Below, piece by piece: positions 24,351 to 31,932 of a stretch of 64,000 bases of DNA; position 1 is the stretch's first letter, and each line of letters begins with the position of its first letter. The notes under the pieces were generated by a model. It was not told the origin of the DNA, searched no databases, and was given only the letters and a program-made list of their open reading frames with translations. The position numbers were made by a program, and so were the translations under genes. The stretch covers positions 620,001 to 684,000 of the forward strand of contig CAVTIH010000003.1 of assembly GCA_963734815.1 (NCBI GenBank). The letters are read 5' to 3'. The stretch is from Palsa-744 sp963734815 (lineage in GTDB: Bacteria > Actinomycetota > Thermoleophilia > Solirubrobacterales > Solirubrobacteraceae).

Positions 24351-24643
24351 CACGCCTCGGCTCTGGAGGAGGCGGCGATCAGCTCGTCCTCCATCTTGCA
24401 GGTGGCACCGATCAGCAGCTCGAACAGCGCCGCGGTGAAGTCCGACGGCAGATCGACGTCGGCCCCACGCGCCAGGTAACGGGCCCGCACTTCGGCGACT
24501 CGATCGGGCTGCATCATCGGGATGTCGTGAGCCTGCTTGTAGCGAGCGATCTCCCGGCAAACCTCGAAGCGCTCGCCCAGCAGTCGCGCGAGCTCCTCGT
24601 CGAGTGCGTCAAGACGGCGGCGGAAGGGATCGAGCCCGTTCAC
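24350..24643 (-). CDS. AroQ-type chorismate mutase, likely acting on aminodeoxychorismate
   Basis: The 97-residue helical protein has the AroQ pattern: Arg in DPFRRRLDALDEELARLL, Lys in IARYKQAHDIP, and DRVAEVRARY. In chloramphenicol and pristinamycin clusters a similar small mutase (PapB) rearranges 4-amino-4-deoxychorismate. The neighbouring synthase makes that substrate. The GTG start overlaps the amidohydrolase stop (GTGA), and the stop overlaps the next gene. Confidence 0.82.
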   Translation of the reverse strand: MNGLDPFRRRLDALDEELARLLGERFEVCREIARYKQAHDIPMMQPDRVAEVRARYLARGADVDLPSDFTAALFELLIGATCKMEDELIAASSRAEA

Positions 24644-25599
24644 ACCGGAGCTCCCTCGAGCAGGCCCGTGGCGAACGCGTCGCTGCAGGCCGCCAACGTG
24701 TGCAGCGCGTAGCCGCCCTCCTGGATCACGCACACCGGTAGCCCACAAGACGCCAACAGGTGGCCGATCGGCGCAAAGATCGACGGGGGAAGGCTCCACG
24801 ATCCGTGGGGGTCGCCCGCGACCGTGTCGTAGCCAAGCGACACAACCAGCGCGCGCGAGGAGCGCGCGAGCGCGTCGATCGAGGTGGATACCGCGTCGAG
24901 ATACACCTCGACCGAGGGGCTGCCCGCGAGCTCGACGACGTGTTCGCGGTCGCTGTGTGGGCTGACCGTGAGCGCCGGCACGTTGGTGACGGGGAACGCG
25001 TGCACCGAGTGCAGGTGGGCGTCGGCCATCGGCGCGAGAATCGCCGCGGTGCCGTTGGGGTAGTGCAGGTCGAGGTCGAGCACCCCAACCGGTCGCACCC
25101 CGCTCTCGTGCAGCGTCCACACCGCGGCTGCGGCGGTGTTGAGGTAGCAGTAGCCCGCCAGCCACCCGGGGCCGGCGTGGTGGCCGGGTGGACGGCAGAG
25201 CGCGTAGGTGAAGCGCGCGCCCTCCGCCAGACGAGTGGCCGCGGTGATACCCGTGCGCACCGCCTCGTGGGCGGCGGCGACGAGGCCGGCACGCACTGGG
25301 ATGTCGGGCGCCAGGCCGGGCGGTGCGAGCGCGGGGAGCACGACGGGCTCGTCGGAGCACACCTGCCGCAGGGCGCGTAGATAGGAGGGCTCGTGCAGCG
25401 CGCCAAGCGCCAGCTCGACCTGCTCGCCGCAAGCGTCGGCGCCGATCGCACGCACCCCCGCGTGGCGCAGCAACCCGCGCCGCAGCGCCGCCAGGCGGCG
25501 GTTGTCGTCGCGGCCGGGCAGCCGGCGCCCGCCTTCCAGCACCCAGGGCGCCGCGTCGCGACGCCCGCGGCGCTGCTCGACCATCAGCAGCTCGCTCAC
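24640..25599 (-). CDS. HDAC-fold deacetylase/amidohydrolase
   Basis: The 319-residue zinc enzyme has the class signature RPPGHHA, zinc ligands in LDLDLHYPNGT and the third in LGYDTVAGD, and EGGYAL near the end. Such bacterial enzymes remove acetyl groups from amines (AcuC, acetylpolyamine amidohydrolase). Here it may remove an N-acetyl group put on by the adjacent GNAT or act on another amide of the product. It overlaps both neighbours by four bases. Confidence 0.87.
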   Translation of the reverse strand: MSELLMVEQRRGRRDAAPWVLEGGRRLPGRDDNRRLAALRRGLLRHAGVRAIGADACGEQVELALGALHEPSYLRALRQVCSDEPVVLPALAPPGLAPDIPVRAGLVAAAHEAVRTGITAATRLAEGARFTYALCRPPGHHAGPGWLAGYCYLNTAAAAVWTLHESGVRPVGVLDLDLHYPNGTAAILAPMADAHLHSVHAFPVTNVPALTVSPHSDREHVVELAGSPSVEVYLDAVSTSIDALARSSRALVVSLGYDTVAGDPHGSWSLPPSIFAPIGHLLASCGLPVCVIQEGGYALHTLAACSDAFATGLLEGAPV

Positions 25600-26156
25600 G
25601 CAAGGCTCCGTCGCATCCGCGCGCCCAGCGAAGTGAACCCATTGGCGAGGTAGAAGTCCTCGGTCGCGGCGAGACCCTCGAAATGCTCCCGGGGCAGCCC
25701 GACCTCGACGCGCTCCATTCCCTGTTCACATGCGAGCTCGAACAGCGCCGCGAGCAGGCCGCCGCCGACGCCGACGCCGCGCCAGGAGGGGTGCACCCAG
25801 AGGTCCTGGATCAGTGCGTAGCGACCGGGAATGTGAATCGCGCTCTGCCAGCTGACGCCGAGCACGCCGACGATCGTCCCGCCATTCGCGACGGCCCCCG
25901 CCTCGCTCGCCGCGTCGCTCTGTGCGTCGCCGGCCTGTGCCACGAGCAGTGCCCCAACCGACCGATCGTCGACGAGCTCGCGCGCTGCCGCCTCCATTGC
26001 CGGCGCGGAAGGCGCAACCCCGCCGAGCTCGACCAACAGCTCGCCAACCGCGGCCGCCGCCGCTGGGACATCGGGGGCGCTGGCGAGACGTACATGCCAA
26101 CTCGCCGACCCCACCGCGGCCCTGCCGCCGACCCCGAGCGGGGTCACCCCGCTCAT
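25596..26156 (-). CDS. GNAT-family acyltransferase
   Basis: The 186-residue protein has the acyl-CoA motif LWVHPSWRGVGVGGGLLAAL and the terminal FYLANGFTSLGARM. Two uses fit the context. It could N-acetylate an intermediate, paired with the deacetylase. Alternatively it could transfer an aminoacyl group from tRNA, as GNAT proteins do in SB-203208 biosynthesis beside an aminoacyl-tRNA-synthetase homologue. Its ATG overlaps the synthase stop (ATGA). Confidence 0.8.
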   Translation of the reverse strand: MSGVTPLGVGGRAAVGSASWHVRLASAPDVPAAAAAVGELLVELGGVAPSAPAMEAAARELVDDRSVGALLVAQAGDAQSDAASEAGAVANGGTIVGVLGVSWQSAIHIPGRYALIQDLWVHPSWRGVGVGGGLLAALFELACEQGMERVEVGLPREHFEGLAATEDFYLANGFTSLGARMRRSLA

Positions 26157-28312
26157 GCGGCCTCGGCCAGCCCGGTGGACGGCTCCAGCTCGACGGTGAA
26201 CGAACCGGGCCCCTCGCGCCCGCAGACGGCCTGCGCGACGGCCGCCATCGGCGCGCGGGCCTTCAGCAGGATCTCGTCGAACTCCTCGGCGGGGTCGGAC
26301 TGCATCACGATCGCCCCGCCCGCACCGATCGTGGTGGCCCCGGGACGCATCACCACGGTGCGGATCACGATCGAGAGGTCGACGACGCCGTCGAACCCGA
26401 AGTAGCCGATCGCGCCCGAGTAGACGCCGCGGGCGACGCGCTCGATGTCGTCGATGATGCCCATTGTGCGCAGCTTCGGCGCACCTGTCATCGAGCCGCC
26501 GGGGAAGCAGGCACGCACACATTCGACCGAGGTGCGCGCCGGTTCGAGCGTGCCCGTCACCGTCGAGATCATCTGGTGGACCGTCGGGTAGGACTCGATG
26601 ATCATCAGCTCGGGCACCTCGACGGAGTCGAGCGTGCAGACGCGGCCGAGGTCGTTGCGCAGGAGGTCGACGATCATCAGGTGCTCGGCGAAGGTCTTCT
26701 CGTCGCCTTGCAGTTCGTCGCGCAGCGCCGCGTCGCGGCCGGGATCCTCCGCGCGCGGCGAAGTGCCCTTGATCGGGCGCGCCTGCACACAACCCGCGCG
26801 GTCGATCGACAGGAAGCGCTCCGGCGAGGAGCTCAGCACCGCCAACGCACCGAGCTTCAGGTAGGCCGCGAATGGCGCGGGGTTGGAGCGGCGCAGCGTG
26901 CGGTAGAGCTCAAACGGCGGTGGACTCGCGGCGGTCGAGATCTGGTCGGTGAGGCAGACCTCGTACGACTCCCCCGCGGCGAGCTCGGCTTGGCAGCGCA
27001 GAATGTCGGCGAGGTACTGCCGGCGCCCGCGTCCGCAGCGGAAGCGGATTGGGGGCGCGCCCGAGTCGAACTCGACGTCCGCACTCGCGGCCGGCGCCGC
27101 GAGCACCTGGCGCACCGCCGCGTGTGCCTCGTCAAGCCACCACTCGACCTCGGCCTCCCCCTCGCGCCCGAGCGCAAGCAGATGCGTCAAGCCCTGAACG
27201 TGATCTACGGCAACGACGCGCGTGGCGAGCATCTGCACCGCGTCGGGCACGTCGGAGCGGTGGACGTTGGACCCACCGCAGTCGGCCTTGCACTCGTAGC
27301 CGAGGTAGCCGACGAAGCCGCAGAGCAGGCCGCGCGTGGGGCCCTCGGGCGAAGGCAGCGCACGTGCGGCGAGCTCGCGGTCGAGCACATCGAAGATCGA
27401 GGCCTCCTCGACCGATACCCCGGCGGCATCGTGGCGTGTGACTCGCCCCTCGTGCACGTCGTACTCGAGCACGCAGCGCTCGGGGCCGGCGGAGGTGCCG
27501 AGGTAGGAGCACTGCGCAAGCCGCGAAGGCGCGTCGGCGGAATCAAGCCAAAAGGCATGGTCGCAGGCGCCAAAGAGTGCTTCGAACAGCGGCTCGGTGG
27601 GAGCAGCGCCCGTGAGGGTGCGCACGCTCAGCCGCGGCGCTCCGACGCCCTCCGCACTTGCAACGCGCGCGCGCCGCGTGCGAGCGCGCGGGGCCGTGGG
27701 CGAGCGAATCGAGGGAAAGGCGCGCGCGGGGCGGTGAGCGCGAGCGAGCGAATAGAAATTCTCCACCACTGCTCGCCCGTACTCCGTGGCAACCGACTCG
27801 GGGTGAAACTGCACCCCCCATAGCGGCCGGCTGCAGTGCTCGATCCCCATCACCACGCCGTCGTCGGTCCATGCAGTGACACGGCCCTCGGGTCCGATCG
27901 GGCCCGACACCGCAAGCGAGTGGTAGCGCACAACCGAGAAATCCTGCGGAAGTCCCTCAAACAGTCCGCTGCCGAGGTGGCGGACCTGACTCAGACGCCC
28001 ATGCATCGCGCATGGAGCGCTCCCGACCAGTCCGCTGAGCGCACGCCCGAGGCCCTGATGACCGAGACAGATCCCGAGCACCGGGATCTCACTGGAGCGC
28101 AAAATGTCAGCACACACCCCGAAGTCATGCCAGCGCCCCGGATGCCCGGGACCGGGCGAGAGCACGATCGCGTCAAAATCCCAGCGCGAGAGCGCCCGCC
28201 AGGAGACCACGTCGTTGTGAATCACGATCGGCTCCTCGCCAGAGACGGAGGCGAGCAGGTGAAAGACGTTGTAGGTGTAAGAGTCGTAGTTGTCGACGAG
28301 GAGCGTGCTCAT
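26153..28312 (-). CDS. Fused aminodeoxychorismate synthase (PabA-PabB/PapA type)
   Basis: The 719-residue enzyme makes 4-amino-4-deoxychorismate from chorismate and glutamine. Residues 1-200 are a glutamine amidotransferase with Cys in LGICLGHQG and His/Glu in QFHPES. The chorismate domain has PIKGTSPR; the Lys in this motif marks aminodeoxychorismate synthases, whereas anthranilate synthases have PIAGT. Other motifs are LLRNDLGRV and FPGGSMTGAPK. Fused forms of this kind serve p-aminophenylalanine-type antibiotics. A short Arg-rich linker joins the halves near residue 205. Confidence 0.92.
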   Translation of the reverse strand: MSTLLVDNYDSYTYNVFHLLASVSGEEPIVIHNDVVSWRALSRWDFDAIVLSPGPGHPGRWHDFGVCADILRSSEIPVLGICLGHQGLGRALSGLVGSAPCAMHGRLSQVRHLGSGLFEGLPQDFSVVRYHSLAVSGPIGPEGRVTAWTDDGVVMGIEHCSRPLWGVQFHPESVATEYGRAVVENFYSLARAHRPARAFPSIRSPTAPRARTRRARVASAEGVGAPRLSVRTLTGAAPTEPLFEALFGACDHAFWLDSADAPSRLAQCSYLGTSAGPERCVLEYDVHEGRVTRHDAAGVSVEEASIFDVLDRELAARALPSPEGPTRGLLCGFVGYLGYECKADCGGSNVHRSDVPDAVQMLATRVVAVDHVQGLTHLLALGREGEAEVEWWLDEAHAAVRQVLAAPAASADVEFDSGAPPIRFRCGRGRRQYLADILRCQAELAAGESYEVCLTDQISTAASPPPFELYRTLRRSNPAPFAAYLKLGALAVLSSSPERFLSIDRAGCVQARPIKGTSPRAEDPGRDAALRDELQGDEKTFAEHLMIVDLLRNDLGRVCTLDSVEVPELMIIESYPTVHQMISTVTGTLEPARTSVECVRACFPGGSMTGAPKLRTMGIIDDIERVARGVYSGAIGYFGFDGVVDLSIVIRTVVMRPGATTIGAGGAIVMQSDPAEEFDEILLKARAPMAAVAQAVCGREGPGSFTVELEPSTGLAEAA

Positions 28313-28391
28313 GAGGGATCGTCCACGCGCCTAGTTGACACAACAGCCGCATGGGCGCCGGGCATCGTGCCCGGCGACGATCCGAGCGTGC

Positions 28392-30128
28392 TCACCTGAC
28401 CGCCTCCATCCCCAGCCCCCGCGCGCCGCGGTCGAGCAGCGTCTGCACCACCCGCTCGACGTGTTCGCCGCGCGGGCGCTCCATGTACCAGCGCGAAAGA
28501 TGCTTGAGGTAGAGCGCCAGCGGGCCGACGTCGTAGCGCGCCACCGCGAGGCGCAGGTAGCGCCGGTAGAGCTCAGCCTGCACCACCGCGAAGCGATAGT
28601 CGGGATCGTCCGCGGGCCGAAACGGGGATGGGGATGTTCGCCGGAGGCGGGCGTCCCCCGGCTTCGACCCTTCGCCGTTCGAAGACACGCCACTGTGGTG
28701 GGCGCGCGCGCGCACGACGTCCCAGCCGAGGCTCTCGCCATCCTCCAGCAGTTGCAGGGGCTCGAAGTCGATCGGCGGCGCGACCGGGTAGGAGACAAAG
28801 TATCCAAGCGCGATCTCCGAGGCGAGGCGTTCCGGGAAGGGGTGCCCCTGGCGCACGGCGCGACCGGCGGGCGAGGCGTCGATCTGTTGGTCGAGCGCCT
28901 CGATCAGATCGTCGATCAGCAGCGCGCCCTCGCTGGAGGCGAGCGCGCGCTTTTGGCGGGACACCATCCCGTTGAAGATGTCCAGCGATGGGTGCATCGC
29001 CGCCCGCGTGCCATTGGCGCTCGACCCATTGCTGCCCGGCAGCAGCTCGCTCATCAGCTTGCGCCGGCAGGTGACGTGTGAAACCCACTCGGTGCCGCAC
29101 ACCTGCATCGAGGTCATACCGTCGAGTTCGGGCGCCGCCATCCAGTAGGCCAGTGAGCGCATGTGCTGCGTCGGCACGCCGTCGGCGCGGACCAGCGGAA
29201 ACTCCTCGAAGTCCTGCAGCCCGGTGGCGTAGATCACGACGCCGTCCTCGCGCCGGCGCAGACGCCCGTCACGCAGGCCGGCGGCGGTGAGCTGAGCGGC
29301 GTCGCCGAGGAAGTCGGACTCGAAGAACACGCGGTCGAAGGCAACCCCGAGCCGCGCGAGCGTCTTGCGCTGACCGGCGATCACCCAGGCGCGGGTCTTG
29401 TACCAGAGCTGCAACGCCTCCAGTTCACCGCTCATCACGCGCCGCAGGAGCTCGTCGGCGGCGTCGTCGCGCAGCGCCAGCTCGCGCGTGAGCGAGTCTT
29501 CGGGGTACTCGATCTCCGCCCCGCTGAAGGAGCCGTTGGCGGCGACGTAGTCGGCGTAGCACACGCCGACGAAGTGATCGCTCTTCTCATCGCCGTCCGG
29601 CCAGGAGTGCGCGTGGCGGCCACTGTTCATCACACCCGCCATCGCCTCGCCCATCGAGCGGCCGGCGTCGGAGATCAGGCTGCGCCGCTCGACCTGCGCG
29701 CCAGCCTGGGTGAGCGTGGCGGCGAGGGCGTTGCCGATCGCGAGGTTGCGCAAGTGCCCGATGTGCAGCGCCTTGGTCGCGTTGGCATCCCAGAACTGCA
29801 CCGAGAAGCGCTCCCCGTGCGCGAGGTCGGCAAGCGCCGCCCCCGTAGAGGCGCCGGCCTCCAGAGCAGCGCCGATTGTTTCTATCCAACCGTCGTCGAG
29901 ACGCAGCTGCACGCACTCGCCCTCGCGTCGCACCTGCCCGACCCACGGCTCGCGCTCGATCCGCTCGAGCATCACGAGTGACTCTCGATCCTCCCGCCAG
30001 TCGGGCAGGCGTGGGGTGAGCTTGATGTCGAAGTTCGCGTGCGGGCGCCGCGGCGCGCGGGCGGCCCACCGCGCGGGCGTGCCGCTGGAGGGGGGCTCCT
30101 CGAAGTAGTCAAAGAGATTACTGGTCAT
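28392..30128 (-). CDS. Arginyl-tRNA synthetase paralogue in the biosynthetic cluster
   Basis: The 578-residue class I synthetase-like protein has HIGH (KALHIGHLRN) and the ArgRS segment SLISDAGRSMGEAM. The KMSK loop is degenerate (RALASSEG). Natural ArgRSs without KMSK carry a Lys just before HIGH, and this protein has it (NATKALHIGH), so activation may be kept. A shortened DALR-type C-terminal domain is present. Residues 485-502 come from a palindromic repeat inserted in frame. It heads the cluster operon, 30 bases after a tRNA gene, and lacks a visible Shine-Dalgarno. It is probably a dedicated enzyme, not the housekeeping ArgRS. Confidence 0.85.
   Translation of the reverse strand: MTSNLFDYFEEPPSSGTPARWAARAPRRPHANFDIKLTPRLPDWREDRESLVMLERIEREPWVGQVRREGECVQLRLDDGWIETIGAALEAGASTGAALADLAHGERFSVQFWDANATKALHIGHLRNLAIGNALAATLTQAGAQVERRSLISDAGRSMGEAMAGVMNSGRHAHSWPDGDEKSDHFVGVCYADYVAANGSFSGAEIEYPEDSLTRELALRDDAADELLRRVMSGELEALQLWYKTRAWVIAGQRKTLARLGVAFDRVFFESDFLGDAAQLTAAGLRDGRLRRREDGVVIYATGLQDFEEFPLVRADGVPTQHMRSLAYWMAAPELDGMTSMQVCGTEWVSHVTCRRKLMSELLPGSNGSSANGTRAAMHPSLDIFNGMVSRQKRALASSEGALLIDDLIEALDQQIDASPAGRAVRQGHPFPERLASEIALGYFVSYPVAPPIDFEPLQLLEDGESLGWDVVRARAHHSGVSSNGEGSKPGDARLRRTSPSPFRPADDPDYRFAVVQAELYRRYLRLAVARYDVGPLALYLKHLSRWYMERPRGEHVERVVQTLLDRGARGLGMEAVR
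28615..28669. repeat. Palindromic repeat copy inside the ArgRS paralogue
   Basis: This is one of four copies in the window. It has a 6-base internal duplication (GGGATG), which keeps the frame. It begins GGCCGAAACGGGG and ends near CCCCCGGCTTCG. Confidence 0.75.
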
Positions 30129-30158
30129 ACGCGGGTGAGAAGCTGGATCGTCATGACA

Positions 30159-30231
30159 TGCACCAGCCGGGGCTCGAACCCGGATCAGCGGCGTTTAAGG
30201 CCGCCCCTTTAACCGATTAAGGTACTGGTGC
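30159..30231 (-). tRNA. tRNA with anticodon UAA and a short (class I) variable loop
   Basis: All arms pair without mismatch: acceptor GCACCAG/CTGGTGC, D-stem CCTT/AAGG, anticodon stem GCGGC/GCCGC with loop CTTAAAC, and T-stem CCGGG/CCCGG with TTCGAGC. U8, A14, G18-G19, A21, U33 and the A15-U48 pair are present. The variable loop is four bases (TGAT), whereas bacterial tRNA-Leu has a long arm. The discriminator is A and CCA is not encoded. It points the same way as the ArgRS paralogue, which starts 30 bases later. Anticodon position is 30195-30197. Confidence 0.92.
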
Positions 30232-30371
30232 TCTGGCCGAGCGACCGAAGCCGGACGACACTCGCCTTTAGCGAGCCTCACCGTTTCGACCAGCCCGACG
30301 GGTTTTTCCCAAAGATTCTCTTTGATCGCGTTCTCGATCGAGTCCGCTATGTTGAGCTTACTGGATACCAT
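30195..30371 (-). CDS. Possible small ORF ending at the tRNA anticodon
   Basis: A 58-codon frame starts at ATG 30371 (MVSSKLNIADSIENAIKENL) and stops at TAA, which is exactly the tRNA anticodon. It runs through a palindromic repeat copy. No clear ribosome site is present. It could be a leader peptide or precursor peptide for the cluster, but overlap with a tRNA makes a chance open frame quite possible. Confidence 0.25.
   Translation of the reverse strand: MVSSKLNIADSIENAIKENLWEKPVGLVETVRLAKGECRPASVARPEHQYLNRLKGRP
30243..30291. repeat. Palindromic repeat copy just upstream of the tRNA
   Basis: This copy is in reverse orientation relative to the other three on the plus strand and ends 11 bases before the tRNA 5' end. 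It is the only intergenic copy seen. Its central stem is CTCGC/GCGAG. Confidence 0.7.
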
Positions 30372-30552
30372 AACTTCGACGCGATCACCAATCCTTAGAC
30401 GCGACCATCAATCGTTCAGCAGCGCAAAGCGTATGATGATCGCCTGGAGCCCCCGCATCGAGCAGAGCAAGCAAAAATAGAGGTGAAGTGAGAGACATCA
30501 GCGAGCAACTCGCAGTAAGAGACATTTACACATAACTGCGCCGAGGTACGTC
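30372..30552. promoter_or_regulatory. Divergent promoter region between the tRNA-operon and the P450 operon
   Basis: This AT-richer stretch has no gene. AGAGACAT occurs twice (near 30490 and 30527) before the P450 start and could be a regulator site. GAGG lies six bases before the P450 ATG. Confidence 0.35.
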
Positions 30553-31932
30553 ATGAGTGGCACGCGAAGCATGCATAAAAGCAGTGAGGCACACGGGAAA
30601 CTGCCCACCGGGCCGCACCTGCCCAGCGAGCTGCAGGCGCTCGGCTGGGCGCTGCGCCCGCTGCCGTTCATGGCGAGCTGCCGTAGGCGCTACGGAGATA
30701 TTTTCACTCTACGCGTGCGCCGCGGACGGCCGTGGGTGTTTCTGAGTAACCCCGAGGACGTCGGCAGGGTGCTGACGATCGCCCCCGAGCTGGTGCGCGC
30801 CGGCGCCGGCGAGGCCAACCCCCTGCTGGGACCGCTGCTGGGCCCGCGCTCGGTGATGCTGCTCGATGAGCCCGACCACATGACCCACCGGCGCTTCATG
30901 CTGCCCTCCTTCCACGGCGAGCGGATGCGTGCCTACGGGGAGATGATGGTGGATGTGACACGCGCGGAGATCGCCAGCTGGCCGGTTGGCGAGCCATTCG
31001 CACTGTGGCCGCGGATGCAGGCGATCAGCAACGAGGTGGTGATGCGCGCGACCTTCGGCAACACCGAGAGCCAGCAGCTGGAGCGCCTGCGGGTGCTGCT
31101 CAAGCGCCTCACCGATTTCCTCAACGACTCCTCGCGTCTGACGCTGCTCGCCACGTTCGGCTCGCGCTTTCTCGCCCGCAGCGAACGCTTCCACGAAGCG
31201 ATCGCGCCGGTGGAAGCGTCGCTCATGGCGGAGGTGCACCGCCGCCGCGCCGCGCCCGGAGACTCGCGGGATGAGGGGATCCTCTCGATGCTCGAGCAGG
31301 CGTATGACGAGAGCGGCGCGCCGATGACCGAACAGGAGCTGCGCGACGAACTGATCACGCTGCTCTCCGACGGACCCACCGCGACCTCGCTGTCGTGGGC
31401 TTTCGAGCGCCTGCTGCGCCACCCCGAGAAGCTCGCACGCCTGCGCGCGGAGGTGAGCGCTGGTGGCGAGGAGTACACCGACGCCGTGGTGAAAGAGACG
31501 CTGCGCCTGGCCCCCGCGGTGCCGCTGGTGATGCGCGGCCTAGTCGAGCCGATGCGCCTCAGCGGCCACGAGATCCCCGCGGGCACGACGGTGGCGCCGT
31601 GCATCTATCTGGTGCACCACCGCGAGGACATCTACCCCCGCCCCTTCCGCTTCGAGCCCGAGCGCTTCCTCGGCAAAGCGCCCGAGAACTACACGTGGAT
31701 CCCGTTCGGCAGCGGCGTACGCCGCTGCGTGGCGGCGCAGTTTGCGCAGCTGGAGATGAAGCGGGTGATGCAGACGGTGCTCGAGGAGGTGGAGCTGGCG
31801 CCGGCCCCCGCCACCGGCTCGCAGCGGGCGACGCGCAGCTCAGTGGCGTTCGCGCCCGGCGACCAGGCGCCGGTGATCGTCACGCGCCGGCGTAGCGGCA
31901 ACGCCCACACGCCGACGCTCGCCACAGCGTGA
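30553..31932 (+). CDS. Cytochrome P450 with unusual I-helix
   Basis: The 459-residue monooxygenase has ExxR in VVKETLRLAP and the haem loop FGSGVRRCVAA with Cys ligand; the usual Gly after the Cys is Ala. The I-helix reads LLSDGPTATSLSW where most P450s have AGHETT; the acidic residue is Pro while the Thr is kept. It may use an altered proton path or do non-oxygenative chemistry. Its stop overlaps the N-oxygenase start (GTGA). It is probably a tailoring enzyme of the cluster. Confidence 0.9.
   Translation: MSGTRSMHKSSEAHGKLPTGPHLPSELQALGWALRPLPFMASCRRRYGDIFTLRVRRGRPWVFLSNPEDVGRVLTIAPELVRAGAGEANPLLGPLLGPRSVMLLDEPDHMTHRRFMLPSFHGERMRAYGEMMVDVTRAEIASWPVGEPFALWPRMQAISNEVVMRATFGNTESQQLERLRVLLKRLTDFLNDSSRLTLLATFGSRFLARSERFHEAIAPVEASLMAEVHRRRAAPGDSRDEGILSMLEQAYDESGAPMTEQELRDELITLLSDGPTATSLSWAFERLLRHPEKLARLRAEVSAGGEEYTDAVVKETLRLAPAVPLVMRGLVEPMRLSGHEIPAGTTVAPCIYLVHHREDIYPRPFRFEPERFLGKAPENYTWIPFGSGVRRCVAAQFAQLEMKRVMQTVLEEVELAPAPATGSQRATRSSVAFAPGDQAPVIVTRRRSGNAHTPTLATA

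Noticed and set aside
25922..27823. 633-residue plus-strand frame opposite the GNAT and synthase genes
   Set aside because: It has Arg/His/Asp-rich antisense composition, and the minus-strand genes are clearly real.
30159..30231. tRNA region as a T-box or other riboswitch for the synthetase gene
   Set aside because: It folds as a complete tRNA with all conserved tertiary bases and lacks the T-box sequence and antiterminator.
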